Shown: piece after piece, positions 35,679 through 45,867 of the stretch
How the letters are laid out: each line of letters begins with the position of its first letter
Position numbering within the stretch: position 1 is the first letter of the stretch
Origin: Diplocarpon mali
Lineage: Eukaryota > Ascomycota > Leotiomycetes > Helotiales > Drepanopezizaceae
Length of the DNA stretch: 64,000 nucleotides
NCBI GenBank assembly: GCA_024741835.1
Contig: JAENRP010000045.1
Coordinates: forward strand, 103,327 to 167,326
Reading direction: 5' to 3'
Program-made: the position numbers and the translations under genes
Notes under the pieces: generated by a model
Database searches by the model: none
The model's input: only the letters and a program-made list of their open reading frames with translations
What the model was told of the DNA's origin: nothing

Positions 35679-37647
35679 ATGACCATCACACCGCAGCTGC
35701 CAGGCCAGGCCTGGGGCCGCTGGACGGAGCAGAACAACATCCACCTCCCCTACCAGGCCTCCTATGCGATGGAGATCTCCTACGATTCCCGAGCGGTCCC
35801 TTCCGCCTCGATCCCTCGGTCGCTGATGACACCGCCGTACCCTCCCACGCCGACACTGGCGCCGACGTTCAGCGGAGGCTCCAACTACCACATGGTGGCA
35901 GCCCAGCAACAGCTTCAGCAGCTGCAAAGCCACCACCCGTTCGCTTACCACGGCTACGCCGGGGTGAACTCGAACCTCGTCCCGGCTCTGGTGCAACAGA
36001 ACATCAACTTCATCCAGCAGCGACCGCTTCCGCGCCTGATGGAGACCGACCACGGCGAGAGCGGGATGTTTGCGTACGAGCGCGCGGGCCGGCCTGGCTA
36101 CGTCGTCGACGAGCCGCACAGCAGCCCGAGCCAGCCGATCAAGTCCGAGAGCATGTGGCTGGCGCCCACCGCCGTCCCCGGACTCAAGTCGAGCAAGGCC
36201 TCTCCCCGGCCCAGCCCGCCGCAGGAGGGCGCGTTTGCCACCGAGGTCGATGTGCTCATGAAGGCCATCCAGGCCAAATCGCAGACCCCTCGGCCGCCGA
36301 CCTCCCCTGCCCAGCGCGACCGATCCATGGTACGTGTCTCCCACCCTCCCTCTCTCCCCGGCGTCGACGAACCCCTCCCGCGACCATCCGCGGCGCGGAA
36401 GAGGAGAAAGAGAAGGTCCTCGCTCACGCGCGCTCCCCCCCCGCTCTAGGACGATGGTTCCAGCCGCAGCCCCAAGTCGTCCAAGAAGCGTTACCAATGC
36501 ACCATCGACGGATGCAACAGCCTGTTCACGCAAAAGACTCACCTCGAGATCCACGAGCGCAAGCACACGGGGTTGAAGCCTTATGTGAGTCCTCACCCCG
36601 CCCGGCCCGATGAGAGGCGAGAGGGGGGCCGAGAGGAGAGTTGGAGCCGCGTCACTGACATGTGACCCCCCCCCCAGCCGTGCAAATGGCCCGACTGCGG
36701 CCGATGGTTCTCGCAACACGGCAACCTGAAGGTACGAATGCGAGGAATGGCCATCTGCCGTCCTCCCCCCGAGATGAGGACGAGGCACATCACTGACGGC
36801 CCATGTAGACGCACTTCCGGCTCCACACGGGCGAACGTCCGTTCCCGTGCGACGTCTGCGGCAAGACCTTCCCCTCGCGTGGCAACCTGCGCGCCCACAA
36901 GATCACGCACAACCGGTCGAAGCTCTACCACTGCCGACTGGACGACTGCTGTGGCAAGGAGTTCACCACGCGGGGAAACCTGAAGGTGCGTACTGACGGA
37001 CCCGACACGTGCCCTGCTGCTGCGCCGTCTCCCCCCCCCTTCCTCTCGGTCTCCTGCGTGGAGACGGCACCCCGAGCGCCCCCGAGGGCGCGTCTGTCCA
37101 TTCCAGCCGGCTAACCCGTCCCCAGGCGCACATCAACAAATTCCACAAGGCCACCATGAACAAGCTCACGGCCAAGTTCGAGTCGATCGAGGAGGTCGGC
37201 GCCATCCCGGCGGCCGACCGGGAGTTGTGGGAGTACTTTGCCGACTTGTTCAAGTACAGCAACCAGGGCATCAAGGGCCGCGGCACCAACAACAAGGTCG
37301 GCTCCGGCCCCGGCTCCGGCTCCCACCCCCCGCCCCGCTCTCTGTCGTCCAGCATGCGCGGCCTGGTCGCCCACCCGAGCCCGAACCCCCGGGGCGGCGC
37401 CGGCTACGGCGGGTCGGCCCCGGGACGGGGAGCCCTCGCCGGCTGCGGGCCCGAGATGCGCGTCGAGGGCTCCGTGCCGCGGTACGAGACGTGGGACGGG
37501 AGCGACAGCGGGACCTCGTACTGCGGCTCCGGCTGCGGCACCCCGAGCTCCGCTTCGATCGGGACCTGCTACGACGACGCGCCGTCGGACGGCTTCGAAG
37601 AGCCGCGGCGGGGCCCGTCCGACCTGGCCTTTGACGGCATGTACTGA
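35679..37647 (+). CDS. C2H2 zinc-finger transcription factor, Azf1-like
   Basis: Nuclear DNA-binding protein of 512 residues. Exons 35679-36329, 36450-36584, 36678-36731, 36809-36985 and 37126-37647; all four introns are phase 0 and cut between or inside fingers. Residues 1-217 are Gln/Pro/Ser-rich with a poly-Gln patch, a likely activation region. Four tandem fingers follow: [60 protein letters not shown], and [22 protein letters not shown]. The order of [15 protein letters not shown] and GNLRAH fingers, plus a conserved block after finger 4 ([10 protein letters not shown]), matches the Azf1 family of carbon-responsive regulators. Finger 4 has an extra Cys in its knuckle. The C-terminal 150 residues are Gly/Ser-rich. 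The start is the first ATG in frame. Confidence 0.9.
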
Positions 37648-39642
37648 ATCACGTGCGGGCGTGCTGAAACGGAGACGACACGGAGGCCGCGGGTGCGGGA
37701 GCCGACGGCTCCCCTCCCCGGCCCACGCATCGAACCGGCTTCGGCGACGATCGGGGGGATGATGGTCGTCTGCTCTCACACGGGGACGCCGTACCGACCG
37801 ACACCTGGGCCGGGGCCAAGCGGCGTTGGGTGGGTACGGAGGGGAATTTACATCAATATATATTTACGTGTGCTCTAGTGGGTGTGAGGGAAGGGGAAGG
37901 GGTGGGGAGTCTGTGAGGGCCAGATCATGTCGATGCATTCTGTTGGTCGTGTGTCTATGGGCGGGTCTTCTCTGCTTAATATCGGTCTGCGATCTTGTCT
38001 GCGTTCTCTAATCTGCGATCTCGCTCTCGCTCTCTCTTTCTCGCGCGGTTGTACCTGTACGCTCTGCTCCCGGGATACCATCGCCCGGCGGCCCGCTTTC
38101 GATCCGTTCGATTTGTCCATCCGGTCGGTTCTACGAGCCCAACCACTACTGTACGAAATGGCATATGGGAGGATCGCGTTGGAAAAATTGTTCTGTTGTC
38201 GCCTGGGAGGAAAACATGTTGCATGGAGGTCATTTTACTTGTGCGTGGTCGTTGCTGGCCGAGTATTCTTAGCACCATCGCGGACACGCACTCGCTGATA
38301 TCGGTCGATGTGTTTTCTATCGTTTGCGTCGTGTGCTGGGCAGCCGTCAGATGTAGAAGACACTTGGCAATATCATTATTCACTGTTCAGATTTGTCACG
38401 GCATCGGCAATGTGCTCGCGGAGCTTCGATTCCGGGTAAGATGCCGGATGGTGTGTACTTGAGCGGCTAACATCGCCCCCCGAGCAAAAGCCCGCCCATC
38501 ACCAAAGTGCAAGCCTGGGCTTCGAAGCACCGAGTTCGTAGGTCAATCCGTGAAACACCTCGCGTACAGTGCTTGCGCGTCAAGATGATGTTCTCGTGAT
38601 AGGATGCCCTCAGAGTCGGTAGCTGCCCCGGGGTTGGGCTTTGTTCCAGAGCACCAGCTCACTGGGACATGAGGATCAGGTCACAGCTGCGAATCATGAG
38701 ATCCCACCCGGCCTCGCTAGCTTTGGACACACCCAAAGAGGTTTGCCTCCGCCGGCTTCCCCTTTCAGATTCATTGTGGCGAGGAAACGCTGGCACGAGA
38801 TACGCCGGATGAGGGATAGTCGCTGGCAGATAGTCTCAACAGACGAGAGGGTGAGGCGATGGGAGGCGGGCCCGCGCAGGCTCTGGCGGATAGAGGCGGC
38901 GCAGCCTTCACCGCTGGTAGCGCATGTTGGCTGGGGATCGCCAAATCCCAAGGATAAGGTTCCGGATCCCGGGGTTTACCGTTGCACCTCTCAGCTTGCG
39001 TGCGGATGCTATTGGCGGGCTGCGAAGAATTGTGATGGAGAAACTTCGTATGGTTGCTTGCATCAAGTGGTGAGTGCTCACCCAGCACAGACTCCCGCCT
39101 GCGGGATGAACCTTCAAGCCAATATGCCGTTAGCTAGAGGCCGGCCGCCCTCTGAGTGAGTTGAACGAGACTGCTCTCGGGATAATTTATGTGGCGTCGA
39201 TATGTGGCGTCCTATGGACTGCTGGTCGCGGACCGCCACTTTACCGCATGGATTGTGTGGGGGACGGGGACAGAACAGCGGGTGTGATGTGGTACAGTAT
39301 TCGCAGTGTTGGCGGCGTGAATCCCATCTGCAATTCCTGCAGGGCAATCCCGGCACGCTGCTCTGTGTTGCTCAACTCAGGGCAGCCTCAGAGGCTGGAC
39401 TGCATACGGATCGTCAAATCCACTCGGCATCATGCCTCCATCAAATTTCCCTTTGCCTCACGAGTCATGACGCGTCCTATGATGGCAAGATAACATGAAA
39501 GACGATAGTCAAGATCTGCCTGGCGTTCTGCATCTGGCAAGATTCGCCACGGCTGAGGGGAATATGCGCATAATAGGAGACATCTGTCGGTACTACTCAG
39601 AAATGGCGTGATGATTGAATTGCTATCCAATGACACGCCGCA
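37648..39642. other. intergenic region
   Basis: About 2 kb between the zinc-finger gene and the 3' end of urm1. A rightward frame at 38641-39159 (172 codons) has no features I recognise and is not called. The first few hundred bases are presumably the 3' UTR of the zinc-finger gene. Confidence 0.5.
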
Positions 39643-40320
39643 TCAGCCTCCGTGGAGAGTCGAGACGAAGAGTATATTGTCATTCGGTTGCAACGCGTAT
39701 GTGGCTTCGCCCTCTAGTTCCCAGTCGGCATCATTGACCAGAACTAGGATGCCGGGGCGGCTGTATGCATGCAAGAAATCAGCGATACATTCCCCTCTCG
39801 TATGTCTATGTTTGAGAAGTGTAGAAACGGTGAAGGAACTGCCCAGCGGGGCCCAACGGGGCAGCCATGCATAAACACTCATGGCAAGTCGACCCTCTGC
39901 GAGTGGTTGGTAGCAATATTGCAAGTGAGGAGGGTCGCGCTGATTTGTGCTCACGCCCGAGCGCTGAGGACAAGCGGTGGCTGGTCATGGTAATTTGATT
40001 TGCATGGGGAGGACACAAGGCGCGGCTTACACGTGACCATCCAACACGAACATCTCTTTTCTGGTGTCCTTCATGAGCTTGTCGCAGAGATATTCGACCA
40101 GCCATGCGACGGTGACAGCGACTCCCTTGTCATCTCGAGCAGGAACTTCGATATTGTGCTTGCGCTCGTCGGAGAAGAGCATCTCGAGACCGCCCCTACG
40201 TGAAGTGTTAGCCTTGCTACACACCCCCTCTCCCCCTAACGCAATTTCCAGAGCTCTGAATGGTACGCATAAAACTCACGAGAACTCGACAGTGAGGGAG
40301 ATTGTGGTTTGAGTCGCCAT
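39643..40320 (-). CDS. urm1: Ubiquitin-related modifier 1 (sulfur carrier)
   Basis: Urm1 of 107 residues. Exons 40320-40280, 40195-40031 and 39760-39643; introns 84 and 270 nt, the latter unusually long for this window. The start gives [20 protein letters not shown], the first beta strand of the ubiquitin fold. [19 protein letters not shown] and [15 protein letters not shown] follow in family order. The protein ends in the essential di-glycine (STLHGG), which the E1-like enzyme Uba4 turns into a thiocarboxylate. Urm1 then donates sulfur for 2-thiolation of wobble U34 in tRNAs and can be conjugated to proteins under oxidative stress. It is transcribed divergently from elp2, whose product acts on the same tRNA base. 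Confidence 0.95.
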
Positions 40321-40938
40321 CTCGAAGTCGTTGAGACGATAGATGGAGTCTGGTCGAGGTAAGGAGCTGGACCGTTTGCAGAGATAGGGAGACAGAGGGC
40401 GGCAATGAGTGAGGTTGTGGTAACCTTCTCGCTTACGCACAATCTGGTATGGCGAAACGCACACTCCTTCGTCATGCTCAAATGTTCATAAATAACCCTG
40501 TGAGATTTTGTTTGTACAAAAATGCGAAATTAAGACTTTGATCATCGAATCTATCTACGCCCCCGACTGTACAGTGGCAATTCCATTGGCAAAGGGCCTC
40601 CGAGTTCTATGTGCATTGACTACCTTATAGATACCCACCTACCTTTGTCAGAAAGGCACGATGATTTTAACCGAGAAATCTCATCCGGAGGAACGGGACG
40701 GGAACCTCATCTCCATACCGCGTAATCCAAATCAAATCGTTTCACTTCATTCCATCTCAACCCAACCTCAAGCGCAAGGCCACCCATCGAGCTCTTTGGA
40801 AGGTTCCATTTACTGCGTGTCAAGGCCGAGCCGCCTCCTCGCCCAATGAACTCCTCCTCATTGCTTGATTAAGGTTCTCTCTCTCTCACGATCCCAGGAT
40901 TTATTGCTGCCTTGATTCATCATCCATCATTGTTAGAT
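40321..40938. promoter_or_regulatory. Shared intergenic promoter region of urm1 and elp2
   Basis: 618 bases separate the divergent start codons of urm1 and elp2. No other gene fits. Pyrimidine-rich stretches occur near 40872-40891 (CTCTCTCTCTC). Joint regulation is an inference from geometry and shared pathway. Confidence 0.55.
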
Positions 40939-43519
40939 ATGGCTCAAGTAAGCGCAGAATACCTAGCGGCCGGTGCGAATCGACATCCTTCTGCTGCAGA
41001 TTGGGATATGGGGGGCCTTCTCGCCTTTGGGGCCGATAGGAATGTTGCGTTGTGGCAGCCACAGGTCTGTCTTATCCTCGGCTTAGAAAGGCTTTCGATA
41101 AACCGTAGGACTTGGGTGGTTGGAAGGTTTACTAACATTCCGGTAGAATGAAACTTCCAAGGGCGTGCATGCGCTCCTCGGAGGGCACCAGGACACTGTC
41201 AACGCAGTTAAATTTTTACCAGAATCTACGGGAATTTTGCTCACTGGTTCCGTCGACAAGAAAATAAAACTATGGCGAAAAGATCCATCAAGTGAGCGGT
41301 ATTCATGCATCCAGACGCTGTCAGAACACACAAATTCGATCAACTGCATAGGAGTATCCAGCCGCTCATCCAAAATCTTCGTCTCGGGAGCAGCGGATTT
41401 CACGGTAAAGGTCTGGTCTCTCGACGAAAAGGACGTCGCATCACTGCAACAGACTATCAACATCACTCCTCGCTTCTTCCCGTTATCTTTGGCTCTGAGT
41501 AGTCTGGCAGGCGCGCCAGAGTCGTATGTACTGGCTGTTGCAGGCACCAAAGATATCATCCAACTCTATGTCCGAGACTCCAAAGATAGTCCGGATTTCA
41601 AGCTCCAAGCTACCCTATCTGGCCATGAGGGGTGGATCAGGTCACTAGAAATTTCGCAAGAGAGTCTCGATCCCAATAGCGATCTCATCTTAGCGTCAGC
41701 AAGCCAGGATAAATATATCAGATTATGGAGAATCCACCAAGGCAAAGAGCTACCCGCAGCAGCAGCCAGCGCAGACCCATCCTTAGGAGCTTTCCTACCC
41801 GGCAAGTCGCTCTCAAACAAAGCTCATCGATTCAAAGCAGACGATCTGGATTTCTCGGCTACGTTCGAGGCGCTTCTACTGGGACACGAGGACTGGATCT
41901 ACAGTACGAAATGGCGCGCAGCTGGGGGTAAGGCCCAACTTCTCTCAGCATCAGCAGATAACTCGCTCGCAATCTGGGAGCCTGAGGAGAGCACCGGAGT
42001 TTGGGTCACCGTCGCACGGATGGGCGAGATCAGCTCGGAGAAAGGGTCGACTACAGCTACTGGCAGCACGGGAGGCTTCTGGACCGGACTTTGGTCGCCT
42101 TCGGGAAGAACTGTTGTTTGTGTTGGTCGCACGGGGAGCTGGAGATTGTGGGATCACGATGCCGTGCAAGACAGGTGGGTCCAGGGCGTGGGGATCAGTG
42201 GACATACGCAATCCGTGACGGGGATTGCATGGTCGAAGGGGGGCGACTATTTGCTTTCCACCAGTTCCGACCAGACGACAAGGCTGCATGCGAAGTGGAA
42301 GCGGAATGACCTTCTTTCGTGGCACGAAATTGCAAGGCCTCAGATTCACGGCTACGATCTGAACTGCATCGACTCGCTAGGAGCCTCGAAATTCGTCTCG
42401 GGCGCCGAAGAAAAGCTTCTGCGGGTCTTCAACGAGCCTAAGGCCGTGGCAAACTTACTGGAAAGACTCTGTGGATTCTCAGGCCCCCATGTGGAGGACA
42501 TGCCAGACGCTGCCAACATGCCCGTGTTAGGACTCTCGAACAAAGCCATTGAAGCGGTAGACGACGACCAAGAAGTGGCTCAAGACAAATCTATCGACCC
42601 AGCGTCTATCGTCCGCAAATCCGCGCTCAGCCTCTCGCACCCACCACTGGAAGACCAGCTATCGCGCCGCACGCTCTGGCCCGAGATCGAGAAGCTGTAC
42701 GGACATGGCTACGAGATCTCCGCCTTGGCAGCCAGCCACGACGGTTCTATGGTCGCCACCGCGTGTAAGGCGACATCTATCGACCATGCTGTCATCAGGA
42801 TCTTCGAGACGGCGACATGGCACGAAGTAAAGCCACCGTTGACGGCTCACAGCTTGACGGTTGCACGACTCAGATTCTCGCCAGATGATGCGCTGCTATT
42901 GAGTGTGGGCCGAGACCGGCAATGGGCCGTCTTTCAGCGAGAAGTCGATGGAGATGGGCAGCCGGGCGGGAAGAGTCACAGTTATAAGCTTCTCGAGGCG
43001 AATCTGAAGGGCCATACGAGGATGATACTCGATGCGGCTTGGGCACCGATGGGCGGGAGCGTCTTTGCTACCGCTGGGAGGGACAAGCAGGTCAGGATCT
43101 GGGCGAGCGAAGAAGCAAGATCGAGTGGGTACACATGCAAGGCCATCATCGCGGAGGAGCATCCTGTGACGGCGGTAGACTTCATGGAAGTGTGCGTGGC
43201 TGATGGCCGAAGTTACCTCGCTGTTGGCACTGAGGTTGGAAGAGTCAAGATATACTGCCTGGATGTCGAAAAGGCTTTCTCCACCACCGAGCTTAGAGTG
43301 GAATACCCCAGGTCTGTCTGGCCTTCTCGGACTGAGACCACAACACTGACTCCTGCCAGCACGTACCCATATCCTTCAAAATCTATCACACAACTGGCAT
43401 GGAAACCACAGGGCATAGAAAAGAACGGGGAGGTTGAGATGGAGCTTGCCATTGCAAGTGAAGACAGCTCTCTGCGAATTTATTCTCTAAGCCTTCCTAA
43501 TGCCGCTGCTCCTGAGTAG
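40939..43519 (+). CDS. elp2: Elongator complex subunit 2 (WD-repeat protein)
   Basis: Elp2 of 832 residues; exon 1 40939-41064, intron 41065-41146 (82 nt), exon 2 41147-43519. The double WD40 propeller fills the protein. Repeats are visible as LGGHQDTVNAVKFLP...GSVDKKIKLW, LSEHTNSINCIGVS...GAADFTVKVW, LSGHEGWIRSLEIS...ASQDKYIRLW, LGHEDWIYSTKW...ASADNSLAIW, and ISGHTQSVTGIAWS...TSSDQTTRLH. After the mid-region marker LWPEIEKLYGHGYEISALAAS, further repeats follow, including LKGHTRMILDAAWAP...AGRDKQVRIW. This order is diagnostic for Elp2. Elongator (Elp1-6) adds the 5-carboxymethyl group to wobble uridines of tRNAs; Elp2 scaffolds the Elp123 lobe. The first ATG is used, close behind a pyrimidine-rich leader. 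It converges with the ABC-ATPase gene. Confidence 0.95.
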
Positions 43520-43684
43520 ACGTCTTGATTTGCAAACGCCGATCTCAATGTTAAATGCTGCGCCGACCATGCATACCCAAACCAGAGGCGTTGAAGCGCT
43601 CGTACTACCGTGTGACAACGCATTCAAAAGTAAACAAAGAAAATCCTCTGAACACCGTACCTTATTTCCTCAACATCGCGATCG

Positions 43685-44551
43685 CTAAAATCTTCTCTTC
43701 TTATCGAAGTCCTCGGCGCCGTATCCACCAACACCTCCGTTCAGATATGCCGCTCCCTCGCTTCCTTTTCCTTGATTTCTCGGCCCCCTTTCGCGAAGAT
43801 CATCCTTCAGCCACCCCAACACTAACTCGCCCAACCGTGAGTTTCCAGACCTAGTCCCCGCACACTCGCGCTGAAATTTCTCTATCGCACCCCACTCCTT
43901 GACCTTCCCCTGGCTCATGTGTACCAAATGCGTAGGCCACTCTGCTAGGTTGTCCAGAATGTGCGTCGCATACACAATCGTGCATTTTCTCGTCTCGGTT
44001 TCCTTCTTCAGAAAAGCTAGGAAGTTGCTCCTACTTAGCAGATCCAGATCCACCGTAATCTCATCCAGTAACAGGATCCTCCACGGCCGGATCAACCCCA
44101 TAGCAAGCTGCACTCTCCGTCTCTCTCCGTCCGACACGGCATGCATGCGCCAATCCAAGTCAATATCCAACACCTGCACCAGCTCATCCTTACGTTCGGG
44201 GTAGTAGTCACCGCCAACGCTCTTCAGTAGCTCCTTGACGCCAATATCCGTCCGCACGATGGGGTTGAGCACCCATTCCAGACCAAGGTACGTGACGCCT
44301 TCGAGTCCGTCTTTGAAGGGGTCGAGACCGCCGACGGAGATGGTACCCGAAGGTGCGAGACGCTTTCCCGAGAGGAGACGTAGGAGAGTCGTTTTGCCGG
44401 CGCCATTAGCGCCGATGAGGAGGGTGCGCGAGGAGGGAGGGAGCGAGAGCGTGAGATTGTGGAGACCAAGGGAGCGGTCCGGGAAGGTATAGGAAAGGTC
44501 TGTTACCTTTATGGAGGGCGCACCAATCTGGTCGATGAGGGGGGTTTCCAT
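43685..44551 (-). CDS. caf16: CAF16-like soluble ABC ATPase
   Basis: Single-exon ATPase of 288 residues without membrane segments, similar to yeast Caf16 (Ccr4-associated factor 16) and the plant ABCI20/21 group. One ATP-binding domain: Walker A GANGAGKTT (47-55), signature VSDGERRRVQLAMGL (139-153), Walker B ILLLDEITVDLD (159-170), and switch His in YATHI (197). The variant signature SDGERRR in place of LSGGQ is typical of this family. The C terminus is Gly-rich and ends in basic residues. In yeast Caf16 associates with the Ccr4-Not and Srb/Mediator machinery, but its role is not settled. The ATG at 44551 is the first true start; further upstream only a non-ATG frame exists. The stop codons of elp2 and this gene are 165 bases apart. 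Confidence 0.9.
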   Translation of the reverse strand: METPLIDQIGAPSIKVTDLSYTFPDRSLGLHNLTLSLPPSSRTLLIGANGAGKTTLLRLLSGKRLAPSGTISVGGLDPFKDGLEGVTYLGLEWVLNPIVRTDIGVKELLKSVGGDYYPERKDELVQVLDIDLDWRMHAVSDGERRRVQLAMGLIRPWRILLLDEITVDLDLLSRSNFLAFLKKETETRKCTIVYATHILDNLAEWPTHLVHMSQGKVKEWGAIEKFQRECAGTRSGNSRLGELVLGWLKDDLRERGPRNQGKGSEGAAYLNGGVGGYGAEDFDKKRRF

Positions 44552-44929
44552 TATTGCGGTCGTATTAGTGGATTTGAAGACAACCAAAGGTAGATAGAAT
44601 GTGAAGAGTGGTAGAGAGATGTTTTGGCAAACGGTACAGGATTTTTAGCATCGATGACGAGTGCTAGGCTTATCTTATCGCCGATATGATACCCTGTCAG
44701 ATATAGCTCCCCATATCTCAGGCAATTAAATTTTTTCTAAATATCTGTGAATGAGACCAACAATGAGTCTGAATGTTGAAAGTGAAAATCACATTCTAGA
44801 GAAGATAGAATCATTCGCAGTGTATAAGTTCACAGAGTACCATAGGCCTGCTCACGACGTCAAGTTCCTCCCGAATATTTGACGCACAGCAGCTTTCTCT
44901 AACTACAGGCATATATCTCTAGTTCCAAT
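44552..44929. promoter_or_regulatory. Divergent promoter region of caf16-like and rmp1-like genes
   Basis: 378 bases between two divergent starts. No additional ORF or motif was assigned. Confidence 0.5.
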
Positions 44930-45830
44930 ATGCACTACCCCCAAAACCCCAAACACCCTTCAAGTCTCGAAATGGCACACTCGCCAGTGCTTCGCCCAAT
45001 TTCCAGCGAAGTACCTCCGGACTCATCTCTTGCCCCAGAGCTCCAAAGAATATCTCACCTCCTGCATCTAACCCACCACCGCAACAAAAACCAACACCGT
45101 CTTGCAAAATGGTACAAGCCATTCTCGCAGCTGCGGCGACAGCTTGTGAAGCTGATTATCGAAGTTGAGGCTTTAGAGACCGCTCTCAAATTCTCCACGT
45201 CTTCTGTGTCTGCGGAGATTGAAGGCAGAGCGAAGGAAAGAGGAAAGGAGAAGGGGAAGTATGTGAAAGCTGCAAGGGATGCAGTTGGGATCAGAGTGAG
45301 GTTTTTGAGGGAGCTAGTTGTGCCGAAATGTTTTACGTATGTCTTCTTTCCCCTGAAGATCTCTTTTTCTGCCATGGATACATACATATGTGCCCAGGTC
45401 AATGGTTGAGCTGATGAATAACAGGTCTTTCTCGAATGTAGTCGCTGATGGGCGGTATGCTGCCCTTGGTCTTTTTCTAGTGGCAACGTTGGCGAGTTTG
45501 CAGAATGTTATGCGCCACTTAGTCGGAAGTGAGGTTGGAAGTTCAGAGGGACTAATCGAGAAAGATAAGTCGCTGAGAGATTTCGAGATGAATTTAACAG
45601 AGGCAGATCTGGGAGAAACAGTCATGAGGGAGGACGTCACGAGTGAGCAAGTCACGAATGAGGATAATGTGTTCGCCCCAGAACCAGGAAAGGGAAAGAA
45701 AAAGCGACAAGAGCCCGTGAAAGACTTCGAAGATGAATACAAGGTGGAGACACCGCCTAAAAAAAAGGCGAAGAAGAAGAGAAAGAAAGTGGGTGATGAG
45801 TTTGATGAAATGTTTGCTGGTTTGATTTGA
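44930..45830 (+). CDS. rmp1: RNase MRP protein Rmp1-like
   Basis: Rmp1-type subunit of the RNase MRP ribonucleoprotein, which processes pre-rRNA and certain mRNAs. Exon 1 44930-45336; exon 2 most likely 45425-45830, giving 270 residues. A second Met at 44972 is an alternative start. The family hallmark HRNKNQHRLAKWYKPFSQLRRQL is present at about 50-72, followed by the helical core. The segment after the intron (SNVVADGRYAALGLFLVATLA) is the conserved second half. An alternative acceptor 27 bases earlier (exon start 45398) is also in frame and would add nine residues; the second acceptor is preferred because a CTGAT branch point sits just before it. The C terminus is strongly basic (PKKKAKKKRKK) and ends DEFDEMFAGLI. 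The stop lies 37 bases from the end of the convergent las21 gene. Confidence 0.88.
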
Positions 45831-45867
45831 GCGTATTGTTATCCATTCTGTATACGTTGTTTCTTAT

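Noticed and set aside
35514..37779. Several long frames on both strands over the zinc-finger gene
   Set aside because: Shadows of the GC-rich coding sequence; only the spliced plus-strand model gives intact C2H2 fingers.
38641..39159. Rightward frame of 172 codons
   Set aside because: No similarity, no splice support, and mutually overlapping frames on the other strand.
41065..41146. elp2 starting only at the long single exon (41165)
   Set aside because: The upstream exon supplies the conserved N terminus and a clean phase-0 intron, so the earlier ATG at 40939 is preferred.
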